From Zopfochytrium polystomum (taxonomy: Eukaryota; Chytridiomycota; Chytridiomycetes; Chytridiales; Chytridiaceae): DNA of 47,513 bases. The notes below the pieces were generated by a model. It ran no database searches. It was not told the DNA's origin and worked only from the letters and a program-made list of their open reading frames with translations. The DNA is taken from contig JAIVFJ010000401.1 in assembly GCA_025765615.1 (NCBI GenBank), positions 1 to 47,513 of the forward strand, given 5' to 3'. Position numbers and translations under genes: made by a program. Positions 20,344-29,575 of this stretch are shown one piece after another. Position 1 is the stretch's first letter, and the number at the start of each line of letters is the position of its first letter.

Positions 20344-21268
20344 ATGTCGAAGAAGGTCGCCGTCGCAAAGAAGAGCCTCACGCCGAAGAAGGTGAGGGAG
20401 AGTGAGAGTCGCGCATTCACTGATGTTGCCTGAGAGGGGGAGAGAGAGAGAGAAAGGGACGGAGAGGGAGAGGGGAGAGAGAGCGATGCGATCCTAACCA
20501 ACCAACCAAACCTCCTTCTTTGGCACAGCCCGTGAAGACGCTTGACGCCGAGGACGACGTTTCCATGCAGGATGTCCAAGGTGCTGTCCCAACTCCTTTG
20601 TGTCCCCTTTCTTGCGAGCATGCTCGCGTGTCCCCACTTTCTTCGCACCTGTGTCTCCAATCCACCGACCGCTCATAGTCAGTCGCACCTCTCGGTCGGA
20701 ACGAACAAAAACAAAAAAACCTGCAGGCACAACCCCCAACAACAACAACAAGAAAGCCCCCGCCAAGACGACGACGACGACCGGCTCCACTGCTCTGACC
20801 AACACCGTCGTCGCAACGGACCTCCCGGCCGGCACCAGCCTGAAAGCGATCTCGGAATCGTTCTCCAAGCACGGCGACGTCGCCAGCGTCCGCTTCGCCA
20901 AGGGCAGCAAGACCGAAGCCATCATCACCTTCTCCACCGAGGAAGAAGCCGAGGCCGCCATCACCGACGGGTCGATCACCGTCGATGGCAAGAAGGCCAC
21001 AGTACGCGCGCCAAAGGCGAAGGAGGAGACCAAACCTTCGGTCGTCTTGGTCGTCCGGAACATTCCGTTCACTGCCACCCTCGCGAGTCTCAAGAAGCTC
21101 TTTTCCCCTTACGGCACCATCGCCAACATTAACAAGGCCAAGGGTGCGAAGGGCCACGCCGGTGTCACTTTTAGCTCTGTCGACGAGGCCACAGCCGCCT
21201 TCGAGGCCCTGGACGGCTCAGTATTCGAGGGCCGCACCCTCACTCTCAAGTACGCGAAGTTGGCGTAG
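20344..21268 (+). CDS. Double-RRM RNA-binding protein, array copy 3
   Basis: Three exons: 20344-20391, 20529-20580 and 20727-21268. Exon 1 is nearly identical to that of copy 2 (MSKKVAVAKKSLTPKK). Exon 2 encodes an acidic segment ending VSMQDVQ. Exon 3 starts with an asparagine/lysine-rich linker and carries two RRMs. RRM1 has TVVATDLPAGTS and TEAIITFST; RRM2 has VVLVVRNIPFTAT and KGHAGVTFSS. It ends YAKLA and TAG. Intact frame. Intron 2 is strikingly similar to intron 2 of copy 2, including a 14-bp palindrome. This copy is closer to copy 2 than to copy 5, consistent with local tandem duplication. Confidence 0.88.
20614..20627. repeat. 14-bp perfect palindrome in RRM intron 2 (copy 3)
   Basis: Identical to the palindrome at 19025-19038, in the equivalent position of intron 2. 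Confidence 0.7.
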
Positions 21269-21346
21269 GCTGAGCTTCGTTTCGCTTTCTACCCTACCCT
21301 CTGCTTGTTCTCTCTCTGTCTACATCCTCTTGTTTTGTTGTGTTGG

Positions 21347-21440
21347 CATTTGATGATGAGGAAAATTTTCATGTCCGTCGCGGCAATACATTAATGTAAG
21401 ATAATTGGGCCGTTCTCGATCTCGTGTCGGACTGACTCAC
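21347..21440 (+). promoter_or_regulatory. Conserved 3' element of the RRM array, copy 3
   Basis: ATTTGATGATGAGG, TTTTCATGTCCGTCGCGG, CAATACATTAATGTAAG, AATTGGGCC, then TCGGACTGACTCACTGGGG. The ATGATGA and CTGA words in this order resemble C and D boxes of a snoRNA, but no closing stem is obvious. Confidence 0.55.
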
Positions 21441-21469
21441 TGGGGAGGTATGGTGGGGCTTGACTCTCT

Positions 21470-21513
21470 ACACATACACACACACACATACACACACACA
21501 CACACAAACACAT
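21470..21513. repeat. (CA)n microsatellite
   Basis: ACACACAC repeat with interspersed ATA units in the spacer between RRM copies 3 and 4. Confidence 0.85.
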
Positions 21514-21599
21514 CGTCCGCGCTTTGTGCCGCCAGTACGCCCCTTTCCCAGTAACTTCGTCTTTGTGCTGAACTTTGAGTCGCACGTCCGTCCGACTGT

Positions 21600-21650
21600 G
21601 CGACAATTTCTAGTCGATGCTTGTCAGGGCGAGAAAGAAAGAAAGGAAGC
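21600..21650 (+). promoter_or_regulatory. Upstream module of RRM copy 4
   Basis: GCGACAATTTC, then GCTTGTCAGGGCG (21619-21631), then a short GAAA run, 55 bases before the ATG at 21686. GACAA and TTGTC form an inverted pair as in copy 2. Confidence 0.6.
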
Positions 21651-21685
21651 AATCGCCACACACACCCCACAACCACCCTGCCAAT

Positions 21686-22210
21686 ATGTCGAAGAAGGTC
21701 GTCGCAAAGAAGATGACGACGACGACCACCAGGCCCGCCGCCCTTCCTAATGCCGTCGTCGCCACCGACCTGCCGGCCGGCACCACTTAAGCCGCGATCT
21801 CGACCGCGTTCTCCAAGCACGGCAACGTCAGCACCGTTCGCTTCGCCAAGGGCAGCAAGACCGAGGCAATCATCACCTTCTCTACCGAGGGACAGGCCAA
21901 CGCCGCCCGGGTCGATCACCGTCAACGGCAAGAAGGTCGCGGTCCGCGCGCCAAAGGGAAAGCCGTTGGGCGAACACTCGCCCGTCGTGGTCGACCGCAA
22001 CATCCCTTTCGTGCCGCACCCGCGAGCCTCATGAAGCTCTGCTCCCCCTTTTGGCAACTCCATCGACGCCAACGTCCGCAAGGGTAAGGGCTACGGGGGT
22101 GTCAACTTTAGCACTGTCGACGAGGCCACGGCCGCCCTCGAGGCCCTGAACGGCTCGGTATCCGAGGGCGGCACCCTCACCGTCAACTACGCAAAGCAGA
22201 GGTGGGCGTG
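21686..22210 (+). pseudogene. Double-RRM pseudogene, array copy 4 (intronless)
   Basis: The ATG is followed by MSKKVVAKKM and then directly by the start of the third exon (TRPAALPNAVVATDLPAGTT). Exon 2 and both introns are missing. A TAA at 21788-21790 stops RRM1 where other copies have a Glu or Leu codon. The frame then shifts at least twice: near 21905 (ITVNGKKVAVRAPKGK continues in another frame) and again before the RRM2 end (YGGVNFSTVDEATAALEALN). The promoter module and the 3' element are retained. It could be a deletion product or a partly processed copy; without a poly(A) tail or target-site duplication, deletion is as likely as retroposition. Confidence 0.85.
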
Positions 22211-22318
22211 AACGGCGTTTCGCTTTTCCCCTCCCCCCCGCCTTCCACTTTTCTATCCATCGTCGCCTTCCCCGGTTATCTTCATTTGTTCCTTATTCGT
22301 TGGTTGTGGCGTGTGTTT

Positions 22319-22410
22319 CATTTGATGAGGAGGAGAGTTGCATGTCCGTAGCGGCCACATATTATTGTAAGCGATTGGGGACGTTCTCAAAGCAGTGTTG
22401 GGCTGATGGG
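22319..22410 (+). promoter_or_regulatory. Conserved 3' element of the RRM array, copy 4
   Basis: ATTTGATGAGGAGGAG, GCATGTCCGTAGCGGC, ACATATTATTGTAAGCG, ATTGGGGAC, then GGGCTGATGGGC. It is preserved although the gene upstream is dead. Confidence 0.55.
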
Positions 22411-22429
22411 CTTGCACCCGAACTGACCT

Positions 22430-22505
22430 GAATTGTCGTGCCACCGAATTACCGGGACTTGTCAGCGGAAAAAGAAGAAAGAAAGAAAGAAAAAGAAGCA
22501 ACAAC
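22430..22505 (+). promoter_or_regulatory. Upstream module of RRM copy 5
   Basis: GACTTGTCAGCGG at 22456-22468 followed by a GAAA-type array, 50 bases before the ATG at 22518. Confidence 0.6.
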
Positions 22506-22517
22506 AACACCACAACC

Positions 22518-23532
22518 ATGTCCAAGAAGGCCGCCCTCGCAAAGAAGAGCACCGCCCCCACCGCCGTGCCCGCCGCCTCGCCCGCCAAGGCGGCGGTCGT
22601 TGCAAAGAAGAAGGTGCAGCAGCAGTACTAATACTCTGTTCGAGAGTGCCTCGGCTTCGTCGATCAACGCTTGCGTGTGGATGAGTGGTGGTGGTGATCG
22701 CAGCGACAGTTAAATCCGATGCTAACCAAAACTCCCTTCCAATCCGTCTGCGAATCCGCCCCCCACTACCCCACCACCAGCAGCCCGTGAAGGCCGTTGA
22801 CGCCCAGGGCGACGTGGCCATGGAGGATGTCCGAGGTAAGGCGACCCCCCCTCCCCCAGGCCTTCTTCGCATCCGTTCCCCAAGGGCTCACAGCCATGTC
22901 GTTCTCGAAATCTCTCAAATGTAGCGACAACCCCCAAGACCAAGAACGCCAATAAGCGCTCCGCCGCCTCCGCCGACGACGAGTCCCCCGCCAAAAAGAC
23001 CCGGACCGGCGCCGCCACCCTCACCAACGCCGTCGTCGTCACCAACCTCCCCGTCCCGACCGCCGAGGCCACCCTCACCGAGGCGTTCTCCAAGCACGGC
23101 GAAGTGACCAGCGTCCGCCTCATCAAGAACAAGGAGACCCGCGCCCAGAGCGAGGCCATCGTCACCTTTGCTACCGCTGCGGCCTCCAAGGCCGCCGTCG
23201 CCGCCCGCTCCATCACCGTCGATGGAAAGAAGGCCACCGTCCGCGCGCCAAAGCCGAGGGAGGAGGGCGAGCCGTGGAACGTCCTGGTCGTCAGGAACCT
23301 CGCGTACACCGTCACCGTAGAGTCGCTCACCGAGCTGTTTTCAAAGTACGGCGAGGTGACCAATAGCAACATTGCCAAGAGGAAGAGGGGCGAGAAAGAT
23401 ACGAGCAAAGGGTACGGCGGTGTTACGTTTGCCTCGGTCAAGGAGGCCACGGCCGCACGCGAGGCTTTGGACGGCGCTGAGTTTGAGGGCCGAAACATTT
23501 CTGTCCACTACGCAAAGGCGCGAGAGGAGTGA
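22518..23532 (+). CDS. Double-RRM RNA-binding protein, array copy 5
   Basis: Three exons: 22518-22613, 22784-22835 and 22925-23532. Exon 1 is longer than in copies 2 and 3 and encodes a lysine/alanine/proline-rich N terminus (MSKKAALAKKSTAPTAVP). Exon 2 again ends in VAMEDVR. Exon 3 has a basic, nuclear-localisation-like SPAKKTRTG, then RRM1 (NAVVVTNLPVPTAEA, SEAIVTFAT) and RRM2 (NVLVVRNLAYTVT as RNP2, KGYGGVTFAS as RNP1), ending YAKAREE. Intact and the most diverged active copy, perhaps the oldest in the array. The product should bind RNA in the nucleus; target and pathway are unknown. Confidence 0.88.
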
Positions 23533-23649
23533 TGGCGGGCTTTCCCCACCCGCCTCCCGCACCCCTATTTTCGCTCAGTCCTTCCTTCAGTAATCACACC
23601 TTGTTTCTCTGTACTTTTTTCTTTTCGATGTTGCGGGAGGGCGTGTTTA

Positions 23650-23740
23650 CATTCGATGATGATGAAAATGGTCGTGTCCGTAGCCGGGCAACGCGACATG
23701 TGTTTTTCAAATACATTTATGTGAGCAAATGCGGGACCAG
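23650..23740 (+). promoter_or_regulatory. Conserved 3' element of the RRM array, copy 5 (diverged)
   Basis: ATTCGATGATGATG, GTCGTGTCCGTAGCCGGGCAA, then AAATACATTTATGTGAGC and AAATGCGGGAC. An insertion separates the two halves compared with the other copies. Confidence 0.5.
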
Positions 23741-23744
23741 TTCC

Positions 23745-24235
23745 TAGATTTGGGCGGAGGGTTGGGTCTGCACCAATCGTCGCTTCTTCATTGTCGCCAA
23801 TTGTCTGCGAGGACGACGACGACGCGCCACAAAGAATGGCGACGCGACAAAAAAAATATCGCCTCCGTTGTAGGAGGGCGCGGGATGTTTTTCCCTCGAC
23901 TGATCGCACTCCCATGTCCCCCCAAAGATCCTCCCTCCTCCCTTCCTCTCCTCCCCACGGAGACGCGCGGCCACGGCTGACGACCAGCCGAGGATCGAAT
24001 TTCGGGGATTGAGACTGTGAGGAGGGACAGCGTTTCGACCTACCTGACACCAAAAAACAAAGGAAAAACAAAAAAAAAAAAAAAAAAAGGTAGGAAAGAA
24101 AGAAGAAAAGATTCCGAACGTCAGTCACGGTGAAAGCTCCCCGCTTTCGTTCCCTTCCTGCTCGCTTTGTCACCTCTGCGATTTTATCTGCCTTTTTTTT
24201 TTTTTTAAATTTTTTTTTCTCCGCTCGCCAAAGAA
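23745..24235. other. Spacer with A- and T-runs, no gene
   Basis: Long homopolymers lie near 24070-24088 (A) and 24195-24220 (T). Long minus-strand open frames here are made of phenylalanine and lysine runs and are not credible genes. Confidence 0.5.
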
Positions 24236-24237
24236 GA

Positions 24238-24330
24238 GCTGGCTGCTGGCGGTTTCTTTGCAACCGCAGACGGCTGAGGTGGATTTCGGAAAGGTTTACT
24301 GGGGTGTTGCGGTGGGAGAGATTCTGAGAG
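24238..24330 (+). pseudogene. Fragment of the last exon of the F-box gene at 36397-37813
   Basis: The segment GTTTCTTTGCAACCGCAGAC ... GAGGTGGATTTCGGAAA ... GCGGTGGGAGAGATTC matches 37690-37775. Small changes and one insertion break the frame. Only about 90 bases are preserved. Confidence 0.6.
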
Positions 24331-24339
24331 TGAAGATTT

Positions 24340-25765
24340 ATTCCAGCACACCTGCATTAATGTTTTTTTGTTGGAATTCCAGCCCATCACTGACTGGCCA
24401 AAACCTTAAAACCTTGGGATAGCAAGCTGAGATAGCTCTTTGGGATATCCTCTCGGACTTTTCTTAAATAATCCAGGCCTTTGGGTCATAAAATATTATT
24501 TTGGGGGGCACAGACGTTCACCAACCCAACGGCGGTTTCGGCAGGAGAACACTACTCGCTCCCCTGCATGACAGCTCAATGCCCCTCCATTCTTGCAGAA
24601 GCCCAGCGCCGCACACTGCTCCCTGATGACGTCCCTCACGGTCGGGTGGGTGGGGGGGAGAGCGGGAGAGGGGGTGCGGCATACAGTATGGCGACTGCAA
24701 CGCCACCGCAGACCCGACGTTGGGAACTGCGACAAATGCTCAGTGCAGTGGGCTCAGCAGGCGCCCAAGTCCTCATACGCGTCATTTTCGCTGCCGTGGC
24801 CTCCTCATCACTACTCTGCCAGATCAGCTGGATCCCCCAACTTCCTCGATGCCTACGGCACCCTCATCTACCGCTGGCCTTGCAAAATGCCCTGCGCGAG
24901 TCGTAAACGGCTACGTGCCCTTGGCACAAACACTGGTCATCTCTAGACCGGCGCACCGCCGCAAATTGTGTTGCCCACTAGTGCTGACGTCAGCAAAAGG
25001 CGATCTGGCCCGCAACCGGCCCGGCAAGGACACGTGTGCCCCACACATTGAGTGAGGAAGGGGCATAGATTATAACAGCAGAGCAGGCAGCAATTTTGAG
25101 GGTGGAGTGTGGTGGTGGTGGAGGTGGTTGGCGGCACGGAGGATAGCTGTTTGCGGCCATCGAAGGATAGCGTCCCACTTTATCCCTGCCCCCACCTCCA
25201 CACGACACCACCGCTGCCTCTACCACCACGCAACCTTGTCCACTGCTAGCCCCCACCACCGTAACTCCCGCTCTTTCTCCCGTCGCTGCCACCGACCCGT
25301 GCCGCCACCATCTCTTGCACACCGCATCTGCCTCGCCGCCGCCGCCGCTCTGCCTTCCAGCGCCACAAAACGCAAGGTAGACCACTGCGCACAGTGTCTT
25401 CAACGACTTCGTGCCGCCGGCATCCAGCAGGATCAGCAGGCGCAGCCACGCGCTCGCTGTTGCAGGTCAGTAGTGTTCAAGGGTACAGCCCAAATTCGGA
25501 GCCATCTCTTCGTGTTGCTGCCACGTAAAAAAAAGGGGCTGTGGGCTCCTCTCTTTGTTGCCACAGCCACAAAAAAAATATTATTCTTCCTAATTAAATT
25601 TAAACGCGAAAAATTGCCAGCCCTAAATAAATGACCACGCCTATTGTCCTTAACCGATTTTCAACCCTCTGTACAGCTGCAGGCAGCGATTTGCCAGCAC
25701 AAAAATGCAACAGAAAGTGCTCTTTCCAGGCTTGCCGAACTTGCAGTAGATTAATTGAAATTTGC
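24340..25765. other. Long stretch without a confident gene
   Basis: Several open frames exist, but none shows a domain, consistent splice sites or a paralog in the window. A cysteine-containing region near 24690-24760 faintly recalls a GATA finger but does not have the right spacing. Confidence 0.4.
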
Positions 25766-25769
25766 AGGT

Positions 25770-25877
<108 letters not shown>

Positions 25878-26449
25878 ACACACAAATCTGTGGGGCGCCT
25901 TCACGTGCTGCGAACAAAGTTGGTTGGCATTGTCGTGTGTTTTTTCAAGAAAAGCGTTGCAAGATTTTCCTCGGCGCGTGGATCTGCTTATAGTCGCGTT
26001 TCAGTGGAATCTCGCGCGGAAAACGAAAGCATGTTGCAGTGAGTTTCGTATTCCTTGAGATTTTGGGGCCGAAAAAAAAAGTTTTGGGGACTAAAACGAA
26101 AGTTTCGATTTGGAGGGGTGGTCCGTCTCCATTTCAGGGTCGCCTGCCTCCAGTAGTTGACTTGAGCTACGGTATCTAGCGTTGGGGTTCGAATCCGCCG
26201 ACCGGGGTTACGATTTGTCGCTTTGACAGGGAGTTTCCTCTGCTTAGACGTGTTTGTCCATCCACGAACCTGCGCTGTTTCTGAGTTGAAGATATCCTGC
26301 CCTGTGGGACGTCCAATGGTTTCCTGCGACTGATCTAGCAGGCGCTGTTTTGCTGCTGCTGGAAGCGCAACAGCAGTCGACATGAAGTGGGCAAGTTGCA
26401 CATGCGAGGAGCAGGTGGTTCAAGGGGGAGTCTGTGAATAGCCGTTCCC

Positions 26450-26477
26450 AAAAAAAAAAAAAAAAAAAAAAAAAAAG
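26450..26477. repeat. Poly(A) tract of about 27 bases
   Basis: An uninterrupted A-run on the plus strand, just downstream (in the minus direction) of the truncated WWK paralog at 26547-26786. Confidence 0.9.
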
Positions 26478-26546
26478 GAAGAGCCACTGAACAAAATGGA
26501 CCAAATCCATGACCTTGCGCCAAAACTGTGTACCAGCAATCGGCGT

Positions 26547-26786
26547 CTAAATCCCAACCCACAGCACGAAATCGAGGAGGGCAGGGTCGCCTTTGCTGCT
26601 GGCGCGGTCGAGAGATCTGTAGCTGTAGAATTTGAAGGCGGCCGCTTGGATCTCGCGGAGGCGGAACAAGCTCGCCAGGCGGAAGCGGTGCTCGGCAAGG
26701 GCGAGGAATCTGCAGATCTCGGCGGCTACATGGGGCGGCAGGACGATCCCAGTCGCCGTCGCCGTCTCTGTTGCCTGAACTCCCAT
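26547..26786 (-). pseudogene. Truncated N-terminal paralog of the WWK-repeat gene
   Basis: The ATG at 26786 opens a frame of 79 residues with VLPPHVAAEICRFLALAEHR, a leucine-rich segment (FRLASLFRLREIQAAAF) and DRASSKGDPALLDFVL. It aligns with the first 80 residues of the intact gene at 27008-27814 (PPSDLAAEICIYVAHHKDRF). A stop follows before any WWK repeat, and no repeat appears downstream in any frame. It is a 3'-truncated duplicate next to the parental gene, in the same orientation. Confidence 0.65.
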
Positions 26787-27007
26787 CGTTTCCCGACCCC
26801 GTCGGAAAGAAAATTGCAAGCGTCATCGAGTCGTTATGCGCTGCACTACCTACATTACTCCTACGACTCGAACGGGAAAAGGCAGTGACCACGGGGCGAA
26901 AACTCAGGGAAGGATATATGCACGTAGCCAAAAAGCGAACAACGAGTAATAACGAAGTAATGTTGGATGCCGCACGGCGAAGGATTACTGTCGACACGAC
27001 AAAGTCC

Positions 27008-27814
27008 TCAATCTCGCGATACCCAGGAGAAAAGCCAGGCACGCCATTCGGGCGTGGCCGACCGTCTCCTTTTGCTGGAGGCCTCCCACGCCTTCCATGC
27101 ACTGGCCTCGAACAACTTGCTGTCCCTCCACCACTCGACAACATCACTATGCCCGTTTCTGTCGGCGACATCGACCGCATCAATGTCGTACTTCAGCTTG
27201 AGGCCGCTTTCCACCCACCACTGGAGGACTGGAACGTGGCCCCATTCACTTGCGGCGTGCATCGCCCATTTCGAGTACTCCAGCTTGAGCCTGCTGTCCT
27301 TCCACCACTGGAGCAAATCGGTCCGTCCGCACGCGCTGGCCGAGTCCAAAGTCCTGGTGGAGTACTCCAGTGCGAGCCCACTTTTTTTCCACCAATGGAG
27401 CACCTTGATGTGGCCATTGAAGCTAGCGTCGACGATCGCCCTTGAACCGTACTTTAGCGGGAGTCCGCTCTCTTTCCACCACTGCAACATGGCAATACGG
27501 CCCTCCGCGCTCGCCTCGTTGATCGCCTCTTCCGTGTAGCCAGTCGGCTCTCGGTTGTCGGCGAGAGCCTGCCGCAGGAGGAGGTCGAGGAGCCGCTCGT
27601 CGCCAGTGGCGGTGGCGCGGTTGAACTCGAAGCGGTGAAGGTGGCGGAAGGACGCAGCCTGGACATCGAGCAGGCGCAGGAGGGTCGCGAGGTAGAAGCG
27701 GTCTTTGTGGTGGGCGACGTAGATGCAGATCTCGGCGGCAAGGTCGGACGGAGGGATGGGGCCGGTCGGCGAACCCGCCTTACCCTCTCGAGGCGGTCCG
27801 TGCGGCGCGGGCAT
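27008..27814 (-). CDS. WWK-repeat (29-residue ankyrin-like) protein, intact
   Basis: The first ATG in frame is at 27814, giving 268 residues without introns. After a short proline-rich start come PPSDLAAEICIYVAHHKDRF and LATLLRLLDVQAASF, a helical N-terminal module shared by all members here. Then four to five repeats of 29 residues follow, for example GRIAMLQWWKESGLPLKYGS, GHIKVLHWWKKSGLALEYST and GRTDLLQWWKDSRLKLEYSK. The spacing of Gly, Leu and Ala resembles ankyrin repeats but is four residues shorter, with an invariant Trp pair. No signal peptide or membrane segment is seen. Such repeats probably mediate protein binding; function is otherwise unknown. Two relics of the family flank the gene. 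Confidence 0.8.
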   Translation of the reverse strand: MPAPHGPPREGKAGSPTGPIPPSDLAAEICIYVAHHKDRFYLATLLRLLDVQAASFRHLHRFEFNRATATGDERLLDLLLRQALADNREPTGYTEEAINEASAEGRIAMLQWWKESGLPLKYGSRAIVDASFNGHIKVLHWWKKSGLALEYSTRTLDSASACGRTDLLQWWKDSRLKLEYSKWAMHAASEWGHVPVLQWWVESGLKLKYDIDAVDVADRNGHSDVVEWWRDSKLFEASAWKAWEASSKRRRSATPEWRAWLFSWVSRD

Positions 27815-28039
27815 TATTGTCACAGCGTTGATTTTTTCAGCGACCACGCGACGCGACGTTCATCCGTTTCTATTGCCGCAAGATGACAATGCTCCTCTCA
27901 CTAACTACACACCCCAAGCAACTTAGATAGCTACCTGACATGTGCTACTACTCCTCATCGACCACGAGAAAGCAAAGACGAAAACCAGAACTTCGATCGT
28001 TTGAGCGCGGCCGACTCCGCTCGCTTCGTTTCAATCGCA

Positions 28040-28350
28040 CGCTCCCTCCCACTCGTTCCAGACAGCAGGTTCCACCAGCTCGCTGTCTCTCCACCACTCC
28101 ACAACAGCATTGTAGCAGGCTTGCACGACAGCATACTTCGTAAACTTTAAAGCCCGCTGTCTTTCCACCGCTGCACGACTGCGGCTTGTCCGTTCCTACT
28201 TGCGTAGTCCATCGCAATCGACGAGTTTTTCAGGTCAAGCCCGCTGTTCTTAACACCTCGATCCACCCCGCTGCGCTGGATCGCCCGGTGCAAGTATTGA
28301 GCTCTAGCCCACTGTCCTTCCACCACTGCAGCACGTCGGTCCGTCCCTCC
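28040..28350 (-). pseudogene. WWK-repeat relic
   Basis: The minus strand reads GRTDVLQWWKDSGLELNTC near 28340 and, in another frame, degenerate repeats down to about 28040. Frameshifts separate the pieces and no N-terminal module is present. A (GT)n tract begins less than 100 bases away. Confidence 0.6.
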
Positions 28351-28425
28351 ACGCTCGTTTCCTTTTTTTTTTTACCGGCGCCTGACGTAAAAAATACGCC
28401 GTTTGCAGGGAAGCAAGCTGATTGG

Positions 28426-28426
<1 letters not shown>

Positions 28427-28501
<75 letters not shown>
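28427..28501. repeat. (GT)n microsatellite
   Basis: About 75 bases of GT dinucleotides with one ATT interruption. Confidence 0.95.
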
Positions 28502-28502
<1 letters not shown>

Positions 28503-28504
28503 GG

Positions 28505-29095
28505 GGAAGCCCGCGATTAATTCAGAGCGACCAGCAAGGTCCGCTTGCGGAACTTTCCGTAAAGTTGCATTCAAAAACTGAGCATTCCTAATATGCGAAC
28601 GGGCTAAAGCGATCACAGAGCATCCAAAATCGAAAGTTTTTCTTTAACAAAGCCGGCGCCGGTCCCGCCAGCGCTCGGAAGGGAATGAAGTAAAAATGGG
28701 AGGGGGGAATAGAGTTGCATGGGCACAGCGGAACCAAAGCGGGTACAAAAAATCGATAGAAGTGTGCACGGTGTCTGTGGGACGGGGGATAATCAAAGGA
28801 AAAAGGCACGGAATGGAGGGAGAGTGCACAGGTTGGTGAACAGTTTCGAGGGAAGGAAAGGGGATGAAGGCGATGTGGATTGGTTCCCCATAGAGCTGCT
28901 ACGTCAAGCCCCGCAGTCACCGAGCTGGAAGCAGCTCCAAAAAGTCGTGAACTGTCGTGCGAGTGACGTTCATGTACGCAACGAAGAGTGTGACTTGGAA
29001 CGTGAAGCTGAGCCGTTCGTTGTCGTTGCCCGGTGGGGGGATGAGGAGAACGACGCGTCAGTGACCATGACTTCTCACTCACTCACACACACACA
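28505..29095. other. Spacer without a gene
   Basis: No domain or paralog is recognisable. The longest minus-strand frame has biased composition and is unlikely to be coding. Confidence 0.4.
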
Positions 29096-29096
29096 C

Positions 29097-29534
29097 TCAC
29101 AGGACGCCCCAGATCGTCACAGCCTCCACAAGAAAGACGATATCCAGCTTCGCCGAGTACAACGCCGACAGCACCGACGCCACAATGCCGATCACCGCCA
29201 GCACTGCGCCCGCGACGTTGAAAAAGTCCAGGATCCTCACCGTCGCCGCCACTGAGCCGGCGCGCGCCTGGCCTTCAACGTGCACGCGATCGCGCGACAC
29301 GGCGGCCAGCGGTGCCGATAACGGGCGCCGCGGTCGGCGCGGATCGTCGCCGAAGCGTGAGTCGCGCGCGGGCGGCGGAGTCGGCGTGTAGTAGGTCGCC
29401 CCGGACGACGAGTACTGCGAGGCCGACGACAAGGATTGCCTGCGCGGCGGAGTCACAAAAGGTGATCTGTGCGGAGGGCTCTGGTACTGCAGCTGCTGGT
29501 CGCGGTACTTTGGGAACTCGTTGAAGCCTTGCCA

Positions 29535-29575
<41 letters not shown>

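Noticed and set aside
23565..24263. 232-codon minus-strand frame
   Set aside because: It consists of Phe and Lys homopolymers from T- and A-runs, with no domain.
24690..24760. Possible GATA-type zinc finger (CNAT ... CSGL)
   Set aside because: The cysteine spacing is wrong (15 instead of 17 residues between pairs), the tryptophan is missing, and no splice or start context supports a gene.
26130..26210. A GGTTCGAATCC box (26186-26196) like a tRNA gene B box
   Set aside because: No cloverleaf forms: the T stem does not pair and no A box lies at the right distance. At most a tRNA-derived fragment.
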